Of a stretch of DNA of 16,516 bases, positions 1 to 7,012 are shown one piece after another. Positions within the stretch are counted from its first letter, which is position 1. Each line of letters begins with the position of its first letter. Source of the stretch: an uncultured Lachnospiraceae bacterium (GTDB lineage Bacteria; Bacillota; Clostridia; Lachnospirales; Lachnospiraceae); contig CAJUQO010000069.1 of assembly GCA_910588295.1 (NCBI GenBank), positions 1 to 16,516 of the forward strand. The letters are read 5' to 3'. Below the pieces are notes generated by a model. The model did no database searches. It saw nothing but the letters and a program-made list of their open reading frames with translations, and was not told the origin of the DNA. A program made the position numbers and the translations under genes.

Positions 1-667
1 CCAATTTTGCAGGGTGAATCCTGTGATTTTGGATGGCATAATTGACCCTGTCCGCGCAGCGGCACGTTCCGTTTCCATACTCGCCGCAGTATTCCTTTAA
101 GAAATCCGCCATTTTTGCGCGGATTCTGGAAAGCCGCTGCCGGTAAGCTTCCGGAGAAATGCCCAGGATATCGCCCGCAATCCGGCTGTCCACTTTGAAC
201 ATCGTCCCTAAGATAAAGATACATCTGCTTTCCGTATCAAGGCACTGCAGCATAACATTGGTGCAGGACAGTTTCAGTTCTTCTGCTAAAATGGATTTCT
301 CCACATTCTGCGAAAGATCGGGTACATCATTGATTTTTCCGTTTTTAATGTCATCCCCATAGAATTCAAAGCTAAGGGGGAATTTTGCGAACATGTGCTT
401 CTGGTAGTTTTTCAGATGGTTTGTCGCAATACGGAATACCCAGGTTGAAAATGCGCTTTCCCCTTTAAATGAGGACAGATGCGTTACGATTTTTAACAGG
501 ATATCCTGTGTGGCGTCCTCCGCGTCAGGGAAGGTGCCGAGCATTCGCAGGGACAAGTTAAACACCAGATCCTGTACACTGAGAATGACGGTTTCCAGAG
601 AATCCTTATCTCCGGCAGTAGCTTTTGCAATGAAAGCCAAAAGTTCTTCGTTCGTAATTTTTTTCAT
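1..667 (-). CDS. ECF-like sigma-70 family RNA polymerase sigma factor (3' end beyond window)
   Basis: Alternative sigma factor that would direct RNA polymerase to a small regulon. I translated the minus strand from the ATG at 665-667; the frame stays open to the left edge (222 codons visible), so the C-terminus is missing. Residues about 20-95 match sigma region 2, including DAEDATQDILLKI and the FSTWVFRIATNHLKNY tract. Residues about 140-195 match region 4, with an HTH around IAGDILGISPEAYRQRLSRI. After region 4 comes a Cys-rich tail (YCGEYGNGTCRCADRV, with later His) that ordinary short ECF factors lack; it could bind metal or sense redox, which is inference. The start is supported by AGGAGG at 677-682, nine bases upstream. 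No anti-sigma gene is visible; one could lie beyond the left edge. Confidence 0.85.
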   Translation of the reverse strand, partial: MKKITNEELLAFIAKATAGDKDSLETVILSVQDLVFNLSLRMLGTFPDAEDATQDILLKIVTHLSSFKGESAFSTWVFRIATNHLKNYQKHMFAKFPLSFEFYGDDIKNGKINDVPDLSQNVEKSILAEELKLSCTNVMLQCLDTESRCIFILGTMFKVDSRIAGDILGISPEAYRQRLSRIRAKMADFLKEYCGEYGNGTCRCADRVNYAIQNHRIHPAKL

Positions 668-788
668 GGCTTTTTACCTCCTATATCTCATTAGACAACA
701 GAAAGGCCGCCGTGTGACAGGAAAAATAAAATTTTTTGAAAGCTTCAAGAAATGGCTGTGTTTTGCCGGAAAGCTAATCAAATAAATT

Positions 789-1010
789 TTACTGGACAGG
801 GCTGTTCTTTTCTTCAAAGCGGTATAGGTACTCAAGAATTTTTGCGTTATCATGCAACCGGTCTAACTGGTTATCAAAATATTCCCGGTTGCTTTCAATC
901 TGCTCCCCAAAAGAGAGCAGATAGCTAAACAATGTTTCATGATCCGGCAGATCAAGGTTCACATAGAAACAGATAAATGCGATCGGTGTAACTCGACAGG
1001 AATTGTTTGT
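789..1010 (-). pseudogene. Orphan C-terminal fragment of an unknown helical protein
   Basis: An open frame on the minus strand ends in TAA at 789-791. Its last 55 or so residues look coding: a charged amphipathic helix, with tracts such as LFSYLLSFGEQIESNREYF and LDRLHDNAKILEYLYRFEEK. This resembles the C-terminal coiled-coil of MerR-type regulators, but I cannot confirm the family. The frame continues upstream to an ATG at 1136, but that part is unconvincing: it reads through the palindromic CRISPR-like repeat at 1018-1050, has no family features, and no good ribosome binding site was seen. I therefore read it as the 3' remnant of a broken gene; the upper boundary is approximate. It could instead be a small intact gene with an unrecognised start. 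Confidence 0.35.
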
Positions 1011-1017
1011 TTTTGCT

Positions 1018-1050
1018 GTCGCACCCCACGCGGGGTGCGTGGGGTGAAAT
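1018..1050 (+). CRISPR. Solitary type I-C-like CRISPR repeat (no array)
   Basis: A 33-base sequence starts GTCGCACCCCACGCGGGGTG and ends in a GTGAAAT tail. It contains a perfect 10-bp inverted repeat (1022-1031 with 1037-1046). Length, the GTCGC start, the C-run/G-run palindrome and the GTG-nnn-TGAAAT end match the type I-C repeat family as I recall it, whose usual end is GTGGATTGAAAC or -AAT; here GG replaces AT. No second copy lies 60-75 bases to either side and no cas genes are in the window, so it is at most a relic repeat, a degenerate terminal repeat, or a look-alike hairpin. Confidence 0.45.
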
Positions 1051-1191
1051 TGTTTTGGCGTGTTCGCATTGACATCCTTAAATCCGGTGTGGAAAGGGAA
1101 ACGCCAGGAAAGGGTGATCTTTCTGCTGTTGAGCAATACAGTGGGTGACGTTGTCCTGATTGGCGGACAGGTGTTTTACGGGGATAACCAC

Positions 1192-1235
1192 AAACCGCCC
1201 CGCAGACAGAATATGCGCTGTCTGCGGGGCGGTTT
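1192..1235 (-). terminator. Intrinsic terminator downstream of gdhA
   Basis: A perfect 18-bp inverted repeat (1192-1209 with 1218-1235) encloses an 8-base loop and begins 35 bases after the gdhA stop. The GC-rich stem has AAA/TTT at its foot. The U tract is short (TTT then GTGG on the minus strand), so it could be a moderate terminator or a transcript-stabilising hairpin. Confidence 0.75.
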
Positions 1236-1269
1236 GACGGTGGGCTTTTAATCAGACAGGGAATTGGAT

Positions 1270-2604
1270 TTACACCACGCCCTGTGCCAGCATGGCATTG
1301 GCCACCTTCTCGAAGCCGGCGATGTTGGCCCCGGCCACGTAGTTGCCTTCCATATCATAACGTTTGGCGGCATCGTCGATATTGTGATAGATATTCACCA
1401 TGATATCTTTCAGTTTCGCGTCCACTTCCTCAAAGCTCCAGCTCAGACGCTCGGAATTTTGCGTCATCTCCAGGGCCGAAGTGGCTACGCCGCCGGCGTT
1501 GGAGGCTTTACCGCAGATGAACCACACGCCGCTGTCCTGGAGATATTTGGTAGCGTCCAGGGTGGTGGGCATATTGGCGCCTTCGCACACGGCCTTACAG
1601 CCGTTCTTGGCCAGCATCTTGGCGTCCTCGAGGAACAGCTCGTTCTGGGTCGCACAGGGAAGGGCGATATCGCACTTGATCTGCCATACGCCGCGGCCCT
1701 CGTGGTATTGGGCGCTGGGCCTTGCGGCGGCGTACTCGGTCAGGCGGGCGCGGCGCACTTCCTTGATCTCCTTGAGCAGGGCCACGTCGATACCCTGGGA
1801 ATCATAGATCCAGCCGGTGGAATCGGATACAGTGACTACTTTTGCGCCCATCTGCTGGGCTTTCTCCGTGGCGTAGATAGCCACATTGCCGGAGCCGGAT
1901 ACACAGCAGACTTTGCCTTTCATGGATTCGCCGTGGCACTTCATCAGCTCCTCGGTGATGTAGAGCAGGCCGTAACCGGTGGCCTCTGTACGGGCCAGGG
2001 AACCGCCGAAGCTTAAGCCCTTGCCGGTCAGCACGCCCTCATAGCTGCCGCGGATTTTCTTGTACTGGCCGAACATATAGCCGATCTCCCGGGCGCCCGT
2101 GCCGATATCGCCGGCGGGAACGTCCACATCGGCGCCGATGTATTTGCACAGCTCCGTCATGAAACTCTGGCAGAAAGCCATCACCTCGCGGTCTGATTTT
2201 CCCTTGGGGTCAAAATCGGAACCGCCCTTGCCGCCGCCGATGGGCAGGCCGGTCAGGGAATTTTTAAAAATCTGTTCAAACCCCAGGAATTTGATGATCC
2301 CCAGGTTTACCGACGGATGAAGGCGCAGGCCTCCCTTGTAAGGACCGATGGCATTGTTAAACTGCACGCGGTAGCCGGTGTTCACCTGCACCTGGCCTTT
2401 GTCGTCCACCCACGGTACGCGGAATTTAAACTGCCTGTCCGGCTCGGTCAGGCGCTCTAACAGGGCTTCTCTGCGATATGTCTCTTCGTTTGCGTCGATC
2501 ACGGGACGCAGGGATTCCAGCACTTCCTCCGCGGCCTGGAGAAACTCCGGCTCGGAGGCATTCTTCTCTTTGACTCTTGCGAGTACCTCGTCTACATAGC
2601 TCAT
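1270..2604 (-). CDS. gdhA: NADP-type glutamate dehydrogenase
   Basis: Cytosolic hexameric enzyme that interconverts 2-oxoglutarate plus ammonium and L-glutamate, at the junction of carbon and nitrogen metabolism. The protein is 444 residues, normal for the small bacterial GDH family. Seen: PYKGGLRLHP with Lys90, Lys114 in FEQIFKNSLTG, the PIGGGKGGSDFDPKG catalytic loop with Lys126, and Asp166 in VPAGDIGTG, all at positions expected for clostridial GDH. The Rossmann fold has GSGNVA followed by SDSTG, as in NADP enzymes such as E. coli GdhA, so NADP(H) preference is inferred. Two in-frame ATGs exist (2608-2610 and 2602-2604). GGGAG at 2614-2618 is 3 bases from the first but 9 from the second, so I chose the second. 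It has its own promoter and terminator and appears monocistronic. Confidence 0.97.
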   Translation of the reverse strand: MSYVDEVLARVKEKNASEPEFLQAAEEVLESLRPVIDANEETYRREALLERLTEPDRQFKFRVPWVDDKGQVQVNTGYRVQFNNAIGPYKGGLRLHPSVNLGIIKFLGFEQIFKNSLTGLPIGGGKGGSDFDPKGKSDREVMAFCQSFMTELCKYIGADVDVPAGDIGTGAREIGYMFGQYKKIRGSYEGVLTGKGLSFGGSLARTEATGYGLLYITEELMKCHGESMKGKVCCVSGSGNVAIYATEKAQQMGAKVVTVSDSTGWIYDSQGIDVALLKEIKEVRRARLTEYAAARPSAQYHEGRGVWQIKCDIALPCATQNELFLEDAKMLAKNGCKAVCEGANMPTTLDATKYLQDSGVWFICGKASNAGGVATSALEMTQNSERLSWSFEEVDAKLKDIMVNIYHNIDDAAKRYDMEGNYVAGANIAGFEKVANAMLAQGVV

Positions 2605-2648
2605 TGTCATAATCTCCCTTTTGTAAAATGTTTTTTTCGTCGCACAAT

Positions 2649-2677
2649 AGTTTAATACAAAATGTGTGGGGATGCAA
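2649..2677 (-). promoter_or_regulatory. Probable sigma-A promoter of gdhA
   Basis: On the minus strand, TTGCAT (2672-2677) is separated by 17 bases from TAAACT (2649-2654), about 45 bases before the likely start codon. Spacing is ideal and each box has one or two mismatches to consensus. Confidence 0.6.
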
Positions 2678-2695
2678 GAATTTTCTTTATCATGC

Positions 2696-2726
2696 TAAAA
2701 GATTAAAATAGCGTAGAAGATTAAAA
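2696..2726 (-). repeat. Direct repeat upstream of the gdhA promoter
   Basis: Two 13-base copies of TARAAGATTAAAA (2696-2708 and 2714-2726) differ at one position and repeat with an 18-bp period. On the gdhA strand they read TTTTAATCTT and lie about 19-49 bases upstream of the -35 box. They could be an activator site or an UP-like AT-rich element; this is inference. Confidence 0.4.
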
Positions 2727-3113
2727 AACGATGCTGTACGCCGGTTTTTATCCCCGCGTATGTAAAATGAGTATTTGTTGATAGCAAATAGGGTATTTAT
2801 AGATATATTTGCCGGTTAAGCTGAAAATACGGGACTCGATACTTCCGCTGAATGCCTGAATATGTCAACGGATATCCGGCGGCGGTCTGTTTGTACGGAG
2901 TTTGATGTGGCGGCGGAAGATTGTTGTGACAGAATAAGTGCATCTGATGGCCAATCTTATTTGATAAGACGTTGACGTCAGATGGGCTTATTTTGCCGTG
3001 GGAAATGAAGAGGCCGGTTATTTTTGCGTGGAAAGGCAGAGGGTGTTGTGGTAGAATATGTTTTGAGGTTTTGATTATAATGTCAGTATGCTTTCGGAAT
3101 AATGGAGATAAAT
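2727..3113. other. Gene-free divergent intergenic region
   Basis: This stretch separates the divergent gdhA and MoxR genes. I see no convincing coding frame, no RNA gene and no strong promoter. A TATAAT at 3076-3081 sits at a sensible distance from the MoxR start but has no recognisable -35 box. The only clear structure is the hairpin listed at 2941-2984. Confidence 0.5.
2941..2984. repeat. Two-tier inverted repeat in the gdhA-MoxR intergenic region
   Basis: Outer arms CATCTGA (2941-2947) and TCAGATG (2978-2984) enclose inner arms TCTTAT (2955-2960) and ATAAGA (2964-2969) around a 3-base loop. The internal loop sides are 7 and 8 bases and include the palindrome TGACGTCA (2974-2981), which overlaps the right outer arm. 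There is no U tract, so it is not an obvious terminator. It could be an operator or a leader structure. Confidence 0.45.
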
Positions 3114-4031
3114 ATGCAGGAATTACACATACTAACGGAACAGAATGTATCCCCCGTACTGGTGGCGGGGGTGGAGGGATTCAGGAGAAAATATCCCGCT
3201 GGTGAGGAGGAAAGGAAACGGATCATTGAGCCCGCGATGCCCTTTTACGGCAGGGAAATCCTGGAGATGGCTATTGCGGGGCTGCTTGTGGGGGAGAATC
3301 TGCTGCTCACCGGGCCCAAAGCGACGGGGAAGAATGTGCTGGCGGAGAATCTTGCCTGGATTTTCGGACGGCCCTCTTACAATGTTTCTTTCCATGTCAA
3401 TACGGGAAGCGCGGAGCTGGTGGGCACGGATACTTTCCGTAATAATCAGGTGGAGCTCCGCAAGGGGAGCGTATCCCTGTGCGCGGAACAGGGGGGCTTC
3501 GGTATTCTCGACGAGATCAATATGGCAAAAAATGAGGCTGTGTCGGTACTCCACGCGGCCCTGGACGACAGGCGTTACATGGACGTTCCCGGCTACGACC
3601 GGATCCGTCTGCATGACGCCGCGCGGTTCATCGCCACGATGAACCACGGCTATGCCGGTACCCGGGAGCTGAACGAGGCCCTGGTGTCCCGCTTTATGGT
3701 GATCGATATGCCGAAACAGTCTGAGGATAGTCTGAGAAAAATTCTTGAAAATAAATTTTCGGATATAAAGCCCGGAATCCTGGAGCAGTTTATCGGCGTA
3801 TTTCTCGACCTCCAGGAGAAGGCGGAGAATGGAGAAATCTCTACGAAGGCTCTGGATTTGCGGGGGATGATCGCGGCCCTGGGCGCGGTTCGCTGCGGCC
3901 TTAGTCCGGCGGTGGCCATGCGTATGGGCATTGTGAATAAGTGTTTTGATTCCTTTGAACGGGATATCGTCAACGACGTGGTGGCGCTGCGGATTCCGGA
4001 GGAATGGAATGCGGGAGATATTTTCTCGTAA
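3114..4031 (+). CDS. MoxR/NorQ-like AAA+ ATPase
   Basis: Cytosolic AAA+ ATPase of the AAA_5/MoxR type (NorQ, CbbQ and NirQ relatives). These usually act with a VWA-domain partner to remodel or insert metal centres into client enzymes. Seen, numbered from the chosen start: Walker A GPKATGKN (67-74), Walker B ILDEIN (Asp133, Glu134), sensor-1 Asn177 in FIATMN, and an arginine-finger segment ELNEALVSRF ending at Arg193. The length of 305 residues suits the family. An in-frame ATG at 3102 lacks a ribosome binding site, whereas GGAG at 3104-3107 sits 6 bases before the ATG at 3114, so I chose the latter. The VWA gene follows after 112 bases and supports the pairing. Its client is unknown: no nitric oxide reductase, rubisco or CO dehydrogenase genes are present here. 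Confidence 0.9.
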   Translation: MQELHILTEQNVSPVLVAGVEGFRRKYPAGEEERKRIIEPAMPFYGREILEMAIAGLLVGENLLLTGPKATGKNVLAENLAWIFGRPSYNVSFHVNTGSAELVGTDTFRNNQVELRKGSVSLCAEQGGFGILDEINMAKNEAVSVLHAALDDRRYMDVPGYDRIRLHDAARFIATMNHGYAGTRELNEALVSRFMVIDMPKQSEDSLRKILENKFSDIKPGILEQFIGVFLDLQEKAENGEISTKALDLRGMIAALGAVRCGLSPAVAMRMGIVNKCFDSFERDIVNDVVALRIPEEWNAGDIFS

Positions 4032-4143
4032 AAATATTTAACGCCGCGATGGACAGATTAAGGGACAGGCGGACGGGGCTTTTGGGAAGATATGGCAGGG
4101 ACGGCGAGTCTGCGCAGGGATAGCGGACTGCCGGTGAAGGGAA

Positions 4144-5949
4144 GTGGAAATTTTGCCTCAGGACAGCAAGGTTAAAACGGATGCCGCTGACTACGTCAGC
4201 GAATACCAGATGGAGATCGAGAACCGCATACGGAATGTGGTCTGGACAGTCTGTGGCGATTATTCCATGGAAGCCAGGCCGGATCTGGACAAGTACAGGA
4301 AGGCTCCGGATATCGCCCTGTACGACGCGGTGAAACAGGGGGCCTTCGCCCGGTATTTTGACCGGGAGGCCGTCAGCATGTATCTGGTCAAAAAAGTGTA
4401 TCTCGGGGCCGACGAGGGGCAGCTGCTCAATATTTCCCAGATGTGTATCGAGGCGGCCGTGGGCAGCCGGATCATCCTGGATTTTCCGGGCAGCCGCCGC
4501 TTGCGGCGGCGGGCCTTTGCGGCGGAACTGGCGGCGGACCGGGAGAAGATGGCGCCCCACAGGATCGGCCAGGTCAAGATCGCCCTGATGGAGCGGGCGC
4601 TGGCAGCGTCTGATCCTTGCCAATCCGACGAAGATCCCTACCTTGCCGAGCTCACCGATTTGGAGGAGATTGCGGAGACGGAAGATCTGATCGCCGGAAT
4701 TGATTATCTTTATAACCACTGGGTTGACCCCTCTTTTGTCACCCGCCGCGGCAATCTGCGCCAGGTGCTGGCCGTGACCCTGGAGGAGATGCGGGAATTT
4801 GACTGGCGTGATTTTCTCTCGGAGGAGATGGTGGAGGAGAATCTGGATCAGCTTCTGGAGAAGATGAGCCGGGAGATGGTGGCGGCCCCCATGCAGCCGG
4901 AGGAAAAAGAGGGCAACGAGAGCGGGCCCACGGTGCGGAAGATCACCTACGTAACCCAGGAAGATTTCGAGAAGGTATACAGCTATATCGAGCGGAATTT
5001 CGGTAGGACGTATCTGACGCCCCTGGAGGAGAAGCAGCGGAATCACCGCTTCTGCAAGGGCATCCACGGCGACTGCGGCCTGTACTACACAAAAGGAATA
5101 CTGCAGAGTGCGGTGTGCCGCAATTATCAGTACGAGTACGCGAGAAAGCAGATGAGCAAGAACCGCTTTACCTATTATGACTGCCACCGGGCGGTCAAAC
5201 AAAACATCCAGGCCCTGACGGATATGTTCCGGAAGACGCTGACTATACGGGACGAGATCCTGCAGGTGCCCTCGGATTACGGCTCTTTCGTCCCGTCCCG
5301 GGCCTGGCGGGCGGGGCGGGTTCGGGAGCCCCGGTTCTTTGTGCGGGAACAGAAGCAGGAACAAAAGGATTTCGTGGTGGATATTCTGATCGACGCCAGC
5401 GGCTCTCAGCGTCCCCGCCAGGAGCGGGTGGTGCTGCAGGCTTATATTTTGATGGAAGCCCTGAGCAATGTGGGGATCCCCCATCGGGTGACGGGATTCT
5501 GTACCTTCTGGGATTATACCATTTTGCAGCAGTACAGGGATTACGACGATCACCGAAGCGAAAATGAGCGGATTTTCGAATTTACCACTTCTTCCAACAA
5601 TCGAGACGGTCTGGCTGTCCGCGCCATAGCCGACGATCTGCTGAGGCGGGGGGAAGAGAAAAAGATCCTGCTGGTTTTGAGCGACGGCCGCCCTTACGAT
5701 GTGATTGCCAACCGGCCCAATGCCCGCAACCCCCAGCCCTACCGGGGCGGCTATGCCGTACGGGATACGGCCATGGAGATCCGCAAGCTGCGGAACTTGG
5801 GGGTATCCGTCCTAGGTATTTTTGCCGGGGAGGAGAAGGACCTGGCCGCCGAAAAAAAAATATTCGGCAAGGATTTTGCCTACATCAAGGATATTAACCA
5901 TTTTTTCAAAGTGACAGGGCGGTATTTACTGCGCCAGATGGAAGAGTGA
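4144..5949 (+). CDS. NorD/CoxE-like von Willebrand factor A domain protein
   Basis: Probable partner of the upstream AAA+ ATPase, forming a MoxR-VWA chaperone pair. The 601-residue protein has a long N-terminal helical region without motifs I can name. A C-terminal VWA domain spans about residues 410-600. Its MIDAS motif is intact: DASGS (Asp417-Ser421), the TTSSNNRDG segment, and SDGRPYD. No signal peptide or membrane segment is seen, so it should be cytosolic. The start is uncertain. GTG at 4144 is the first possible codon after an in-frame TGA at 4135, but the GAAGGGAAG purine tract abuts it; TTG at 4153 would be better spaced. The YitT gene follows 22 bases later, which suggests one operon. 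Codon use matches the neighbours. Confidence 0.85.
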   Translation: MEILPQDSKVKTDAADYVSEYQMEIENRIRNVVWTVCGDYSMEARPDLDKYRKAPDIALYDAVKQGAFARYFDREAVSMYLVKKVYLGADEGQLLNISQMCIEAAVGSRIILDFPGSRRLRRRAFAAELAADREKMAPHRIGQVKIALMERALAASDPCQSDEDPYLAELTDLEEIAETEDLIAGIDYLYNHWVDPSFVTRRGNLRQVLAVTLEEMREFDWRDFLSEEMVEENLDQLLEKMSREMVAAPMQPEEKEGNESGPTVRKITYVTQEDFEKVYSYIERNFGRTYLTPLEEKQRNHRFCKGIHGDCGLYYTKGILQSAVCRNYQYEYARKQMSKNRFTYYDCHRAVKQNIQALTDMFRKTLTIRDEILQVPSDYGSFVPSRAWRAGRVREPRFFVREQKQEQKDFVVDILIDASGSQRPRQERVVLQAYILMEALSNVGIPHRVTGFCTFWDYTILQQYRDYDDHRSENERIFEFTTSSNNRDGLAVRAIADDLLRRGEEKKILLVLSDGRPYDVIANRPNARNPQPYRGGYAVRDTAMEIRKLRNLGVSVLGIFAGEEKDLAAEKKIFGKDFAYIKDINHFFKVTGRYLLRQMEE

Positions 5950-5971
5950 GAACGAAAAGGAGAGGAAGAAG

Positions 5972-6859
5972 ATGAAAAAAATGACGCGAAAAGGTATTCC
6001 TTTTCATATTACTCGTTCTTTTCTGACGGACAGCCTCTGTGTCCTTATGGGAACCGCTGTGTTGGCGTTTTCCATCCGCGCGGTGTTCGATCCCATGAGC
6101 ATGGTTACGGGCGGGTTCAGCGGTATCGCCATCCTGGCGTCTTTTATAAGCGGCGGGCGTATCCCATTGTGGCTGACCAACCTGGTTCTAAACGCGCCGC
6201 TGTTTCTGATCGCCTGGCAGCAAAAGGAATGGGGGCTTCTGCGCCAGTCCATTCTGGGAGCGGCGGCCCTGACGGTCTGGCTGAAGGTCATTCCTGAGAT
6301 CCCGTTCATATCCGGCGACTGGTTTCTGGCCTCGGTCTGCGGCGGTGTGATCATGGGGGTATCCATGTTCCTAATCCTGCGGGTGGGGGCCACCTCCGGC
6401 GGTACGGATATGCTGGCTATGTTGCTGCACAGGAAGCTGCTGGCGGGTATCTCGGTGGCCAGGATCCTGCAATGGATTGATGCGGTCATAGTGGTCAGCG
6501 GCGTCCTGCTGGTGGGATGGAAACCCACCCTTTATGCGGTGATTGCTATTGTTATTTCGGCCTGGGTTACGGATCATCTGCTGATGGGACAGCATTTTTC
6601 TAAATCCGTGCTGGTGGTTTCGGATCATGCGGGAGACATCGCGAAGCAGGTCATGGCCGAGATGGACAGAGGGGTCACGGGCCTGCAGGGCCAGGGTATG
6701 TATACGGGCAGCGACCGTCTGGTGCTGCTGTGCGTGGTGGACAGGCGGCAGATCGTAGCGCTCAAGAGCCTGGTCTTTGCCAGAGATCCGGCGGCTTTTA
6801 TGATCGTCATGGACGCGGCGGAGGTATTCGGCGAGGGCTTTTTGCAGGAAAGGCATTGA
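5972..6859 (+). CDS. YitT family membrane protein (DUF161 plus DUF2179)
   Basis: Integral membrane protein of unknown transport or regulatory role. The N-terminal two thirds has about five or six hydrophobic segments, beginning near residues 18-40 (LCVLMGTAVLAFSIRAVF), with the conserved MVTGGFSGIAIL and GATSGGTDMLAML tracts. The C-terminal part, about residues 210-290 (KSVLVVSDHAGDIAKQVM onward), fits the cytosolic ligand-binding-like DUF2179 domain. The length of 295 residues is typical. AAGGAG at 5957-5962 lies 9 bases before the ATG. It is 22 bases downstream of the VWA gene and probably co-transcribed with it, but a functional link is only inferred. No clear terminator follows. Confidence 0.92.
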   Translation: MKKMTRKGIPFHITRSFLTDSLCVLMGTAVLAFSIRAVFDPMSMVTGGFSGIAILASFISGGRIPLWLTNLVLNAPLFLIAWQQKEWGLLRQSILGAAALTVWLKVIPEIPFISGDWFLASVCGGVIMGVSMFLILRVGATSGGTDMLAMLLHRKLLAGISVARILQWIDAVIVVSGVLLVGWKPTLYAVIAIVISAWVTDHLLMGQHFSKSVLVVSDHAGDIAKQVMAEMDRGVTGLQGQGMYTGSDRLVLLCVVDRRQIVALKSLVFARDPAAFMIVMDAAEVFGEGFLQERH

Positions 6860-7012
6860 ATTTCAGCCGAACTATTACAAAATGTTAAAAAATATTACAT
6901 TTTCTCTTCCTTTTTTTACGAAGATATATTACAATCAACTTTGATAGAAAAAGAATATGGACAATTGTGAAGAGGTGGAACAGTTATACAGGAGATATAG
7001 GGGGAGCAGAGT

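Noticed and set aside
1192..1235. Hairpin as a second CRISPR-like repeat
   Set aside because: Different sequence from the 1018-1050 element; position just after the gdhA stop and AAA/TTT feet fit a terminator.
2772..2812. Alternating TATTTG / CAAATA / TATTTG segments that could form mutually exclusive hairpins
   Set aside because: Very short, AT-rich stems with no U tract and no nearby start codon; likely chance.
3076..3081. TATAAT ahead of the MoxR-like gene as a promoter
   Set aside because: No acceptable -35 box at 15-19 bases upstream and no extended -10; left unannotated as a promoter.
4049..4123. 24-codon frame between MoxR and VWA genes as a real small gene
   Set aside because: No ribosome binding site seen and no recognisable motif; kept only as a remark on the uncertain VWA start.
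3970..5553. Long minus-strand open frame (527 codons) opposite the VWA gene
   Set aside because: It is antisense to a gene with intact VWA motifs, its translation is rich in His, Arg, Pro and Leu as expected of a GC-rich shadow frame, and it has no recognisable domain.
5850..5860. A9 run in the VWA gene as a possible slippage or frameshift site
   Set aside because: The frame is intact through the run and the downstream VWA sequence remains plausible.
6872..6945. Repeated ATTACA motifs and an AAAATGT/ACATTTT inverted repeat after the YitT gene
   Set aside because: AT-rich background makes such short repeats expected; stem too weak to call a terminator.
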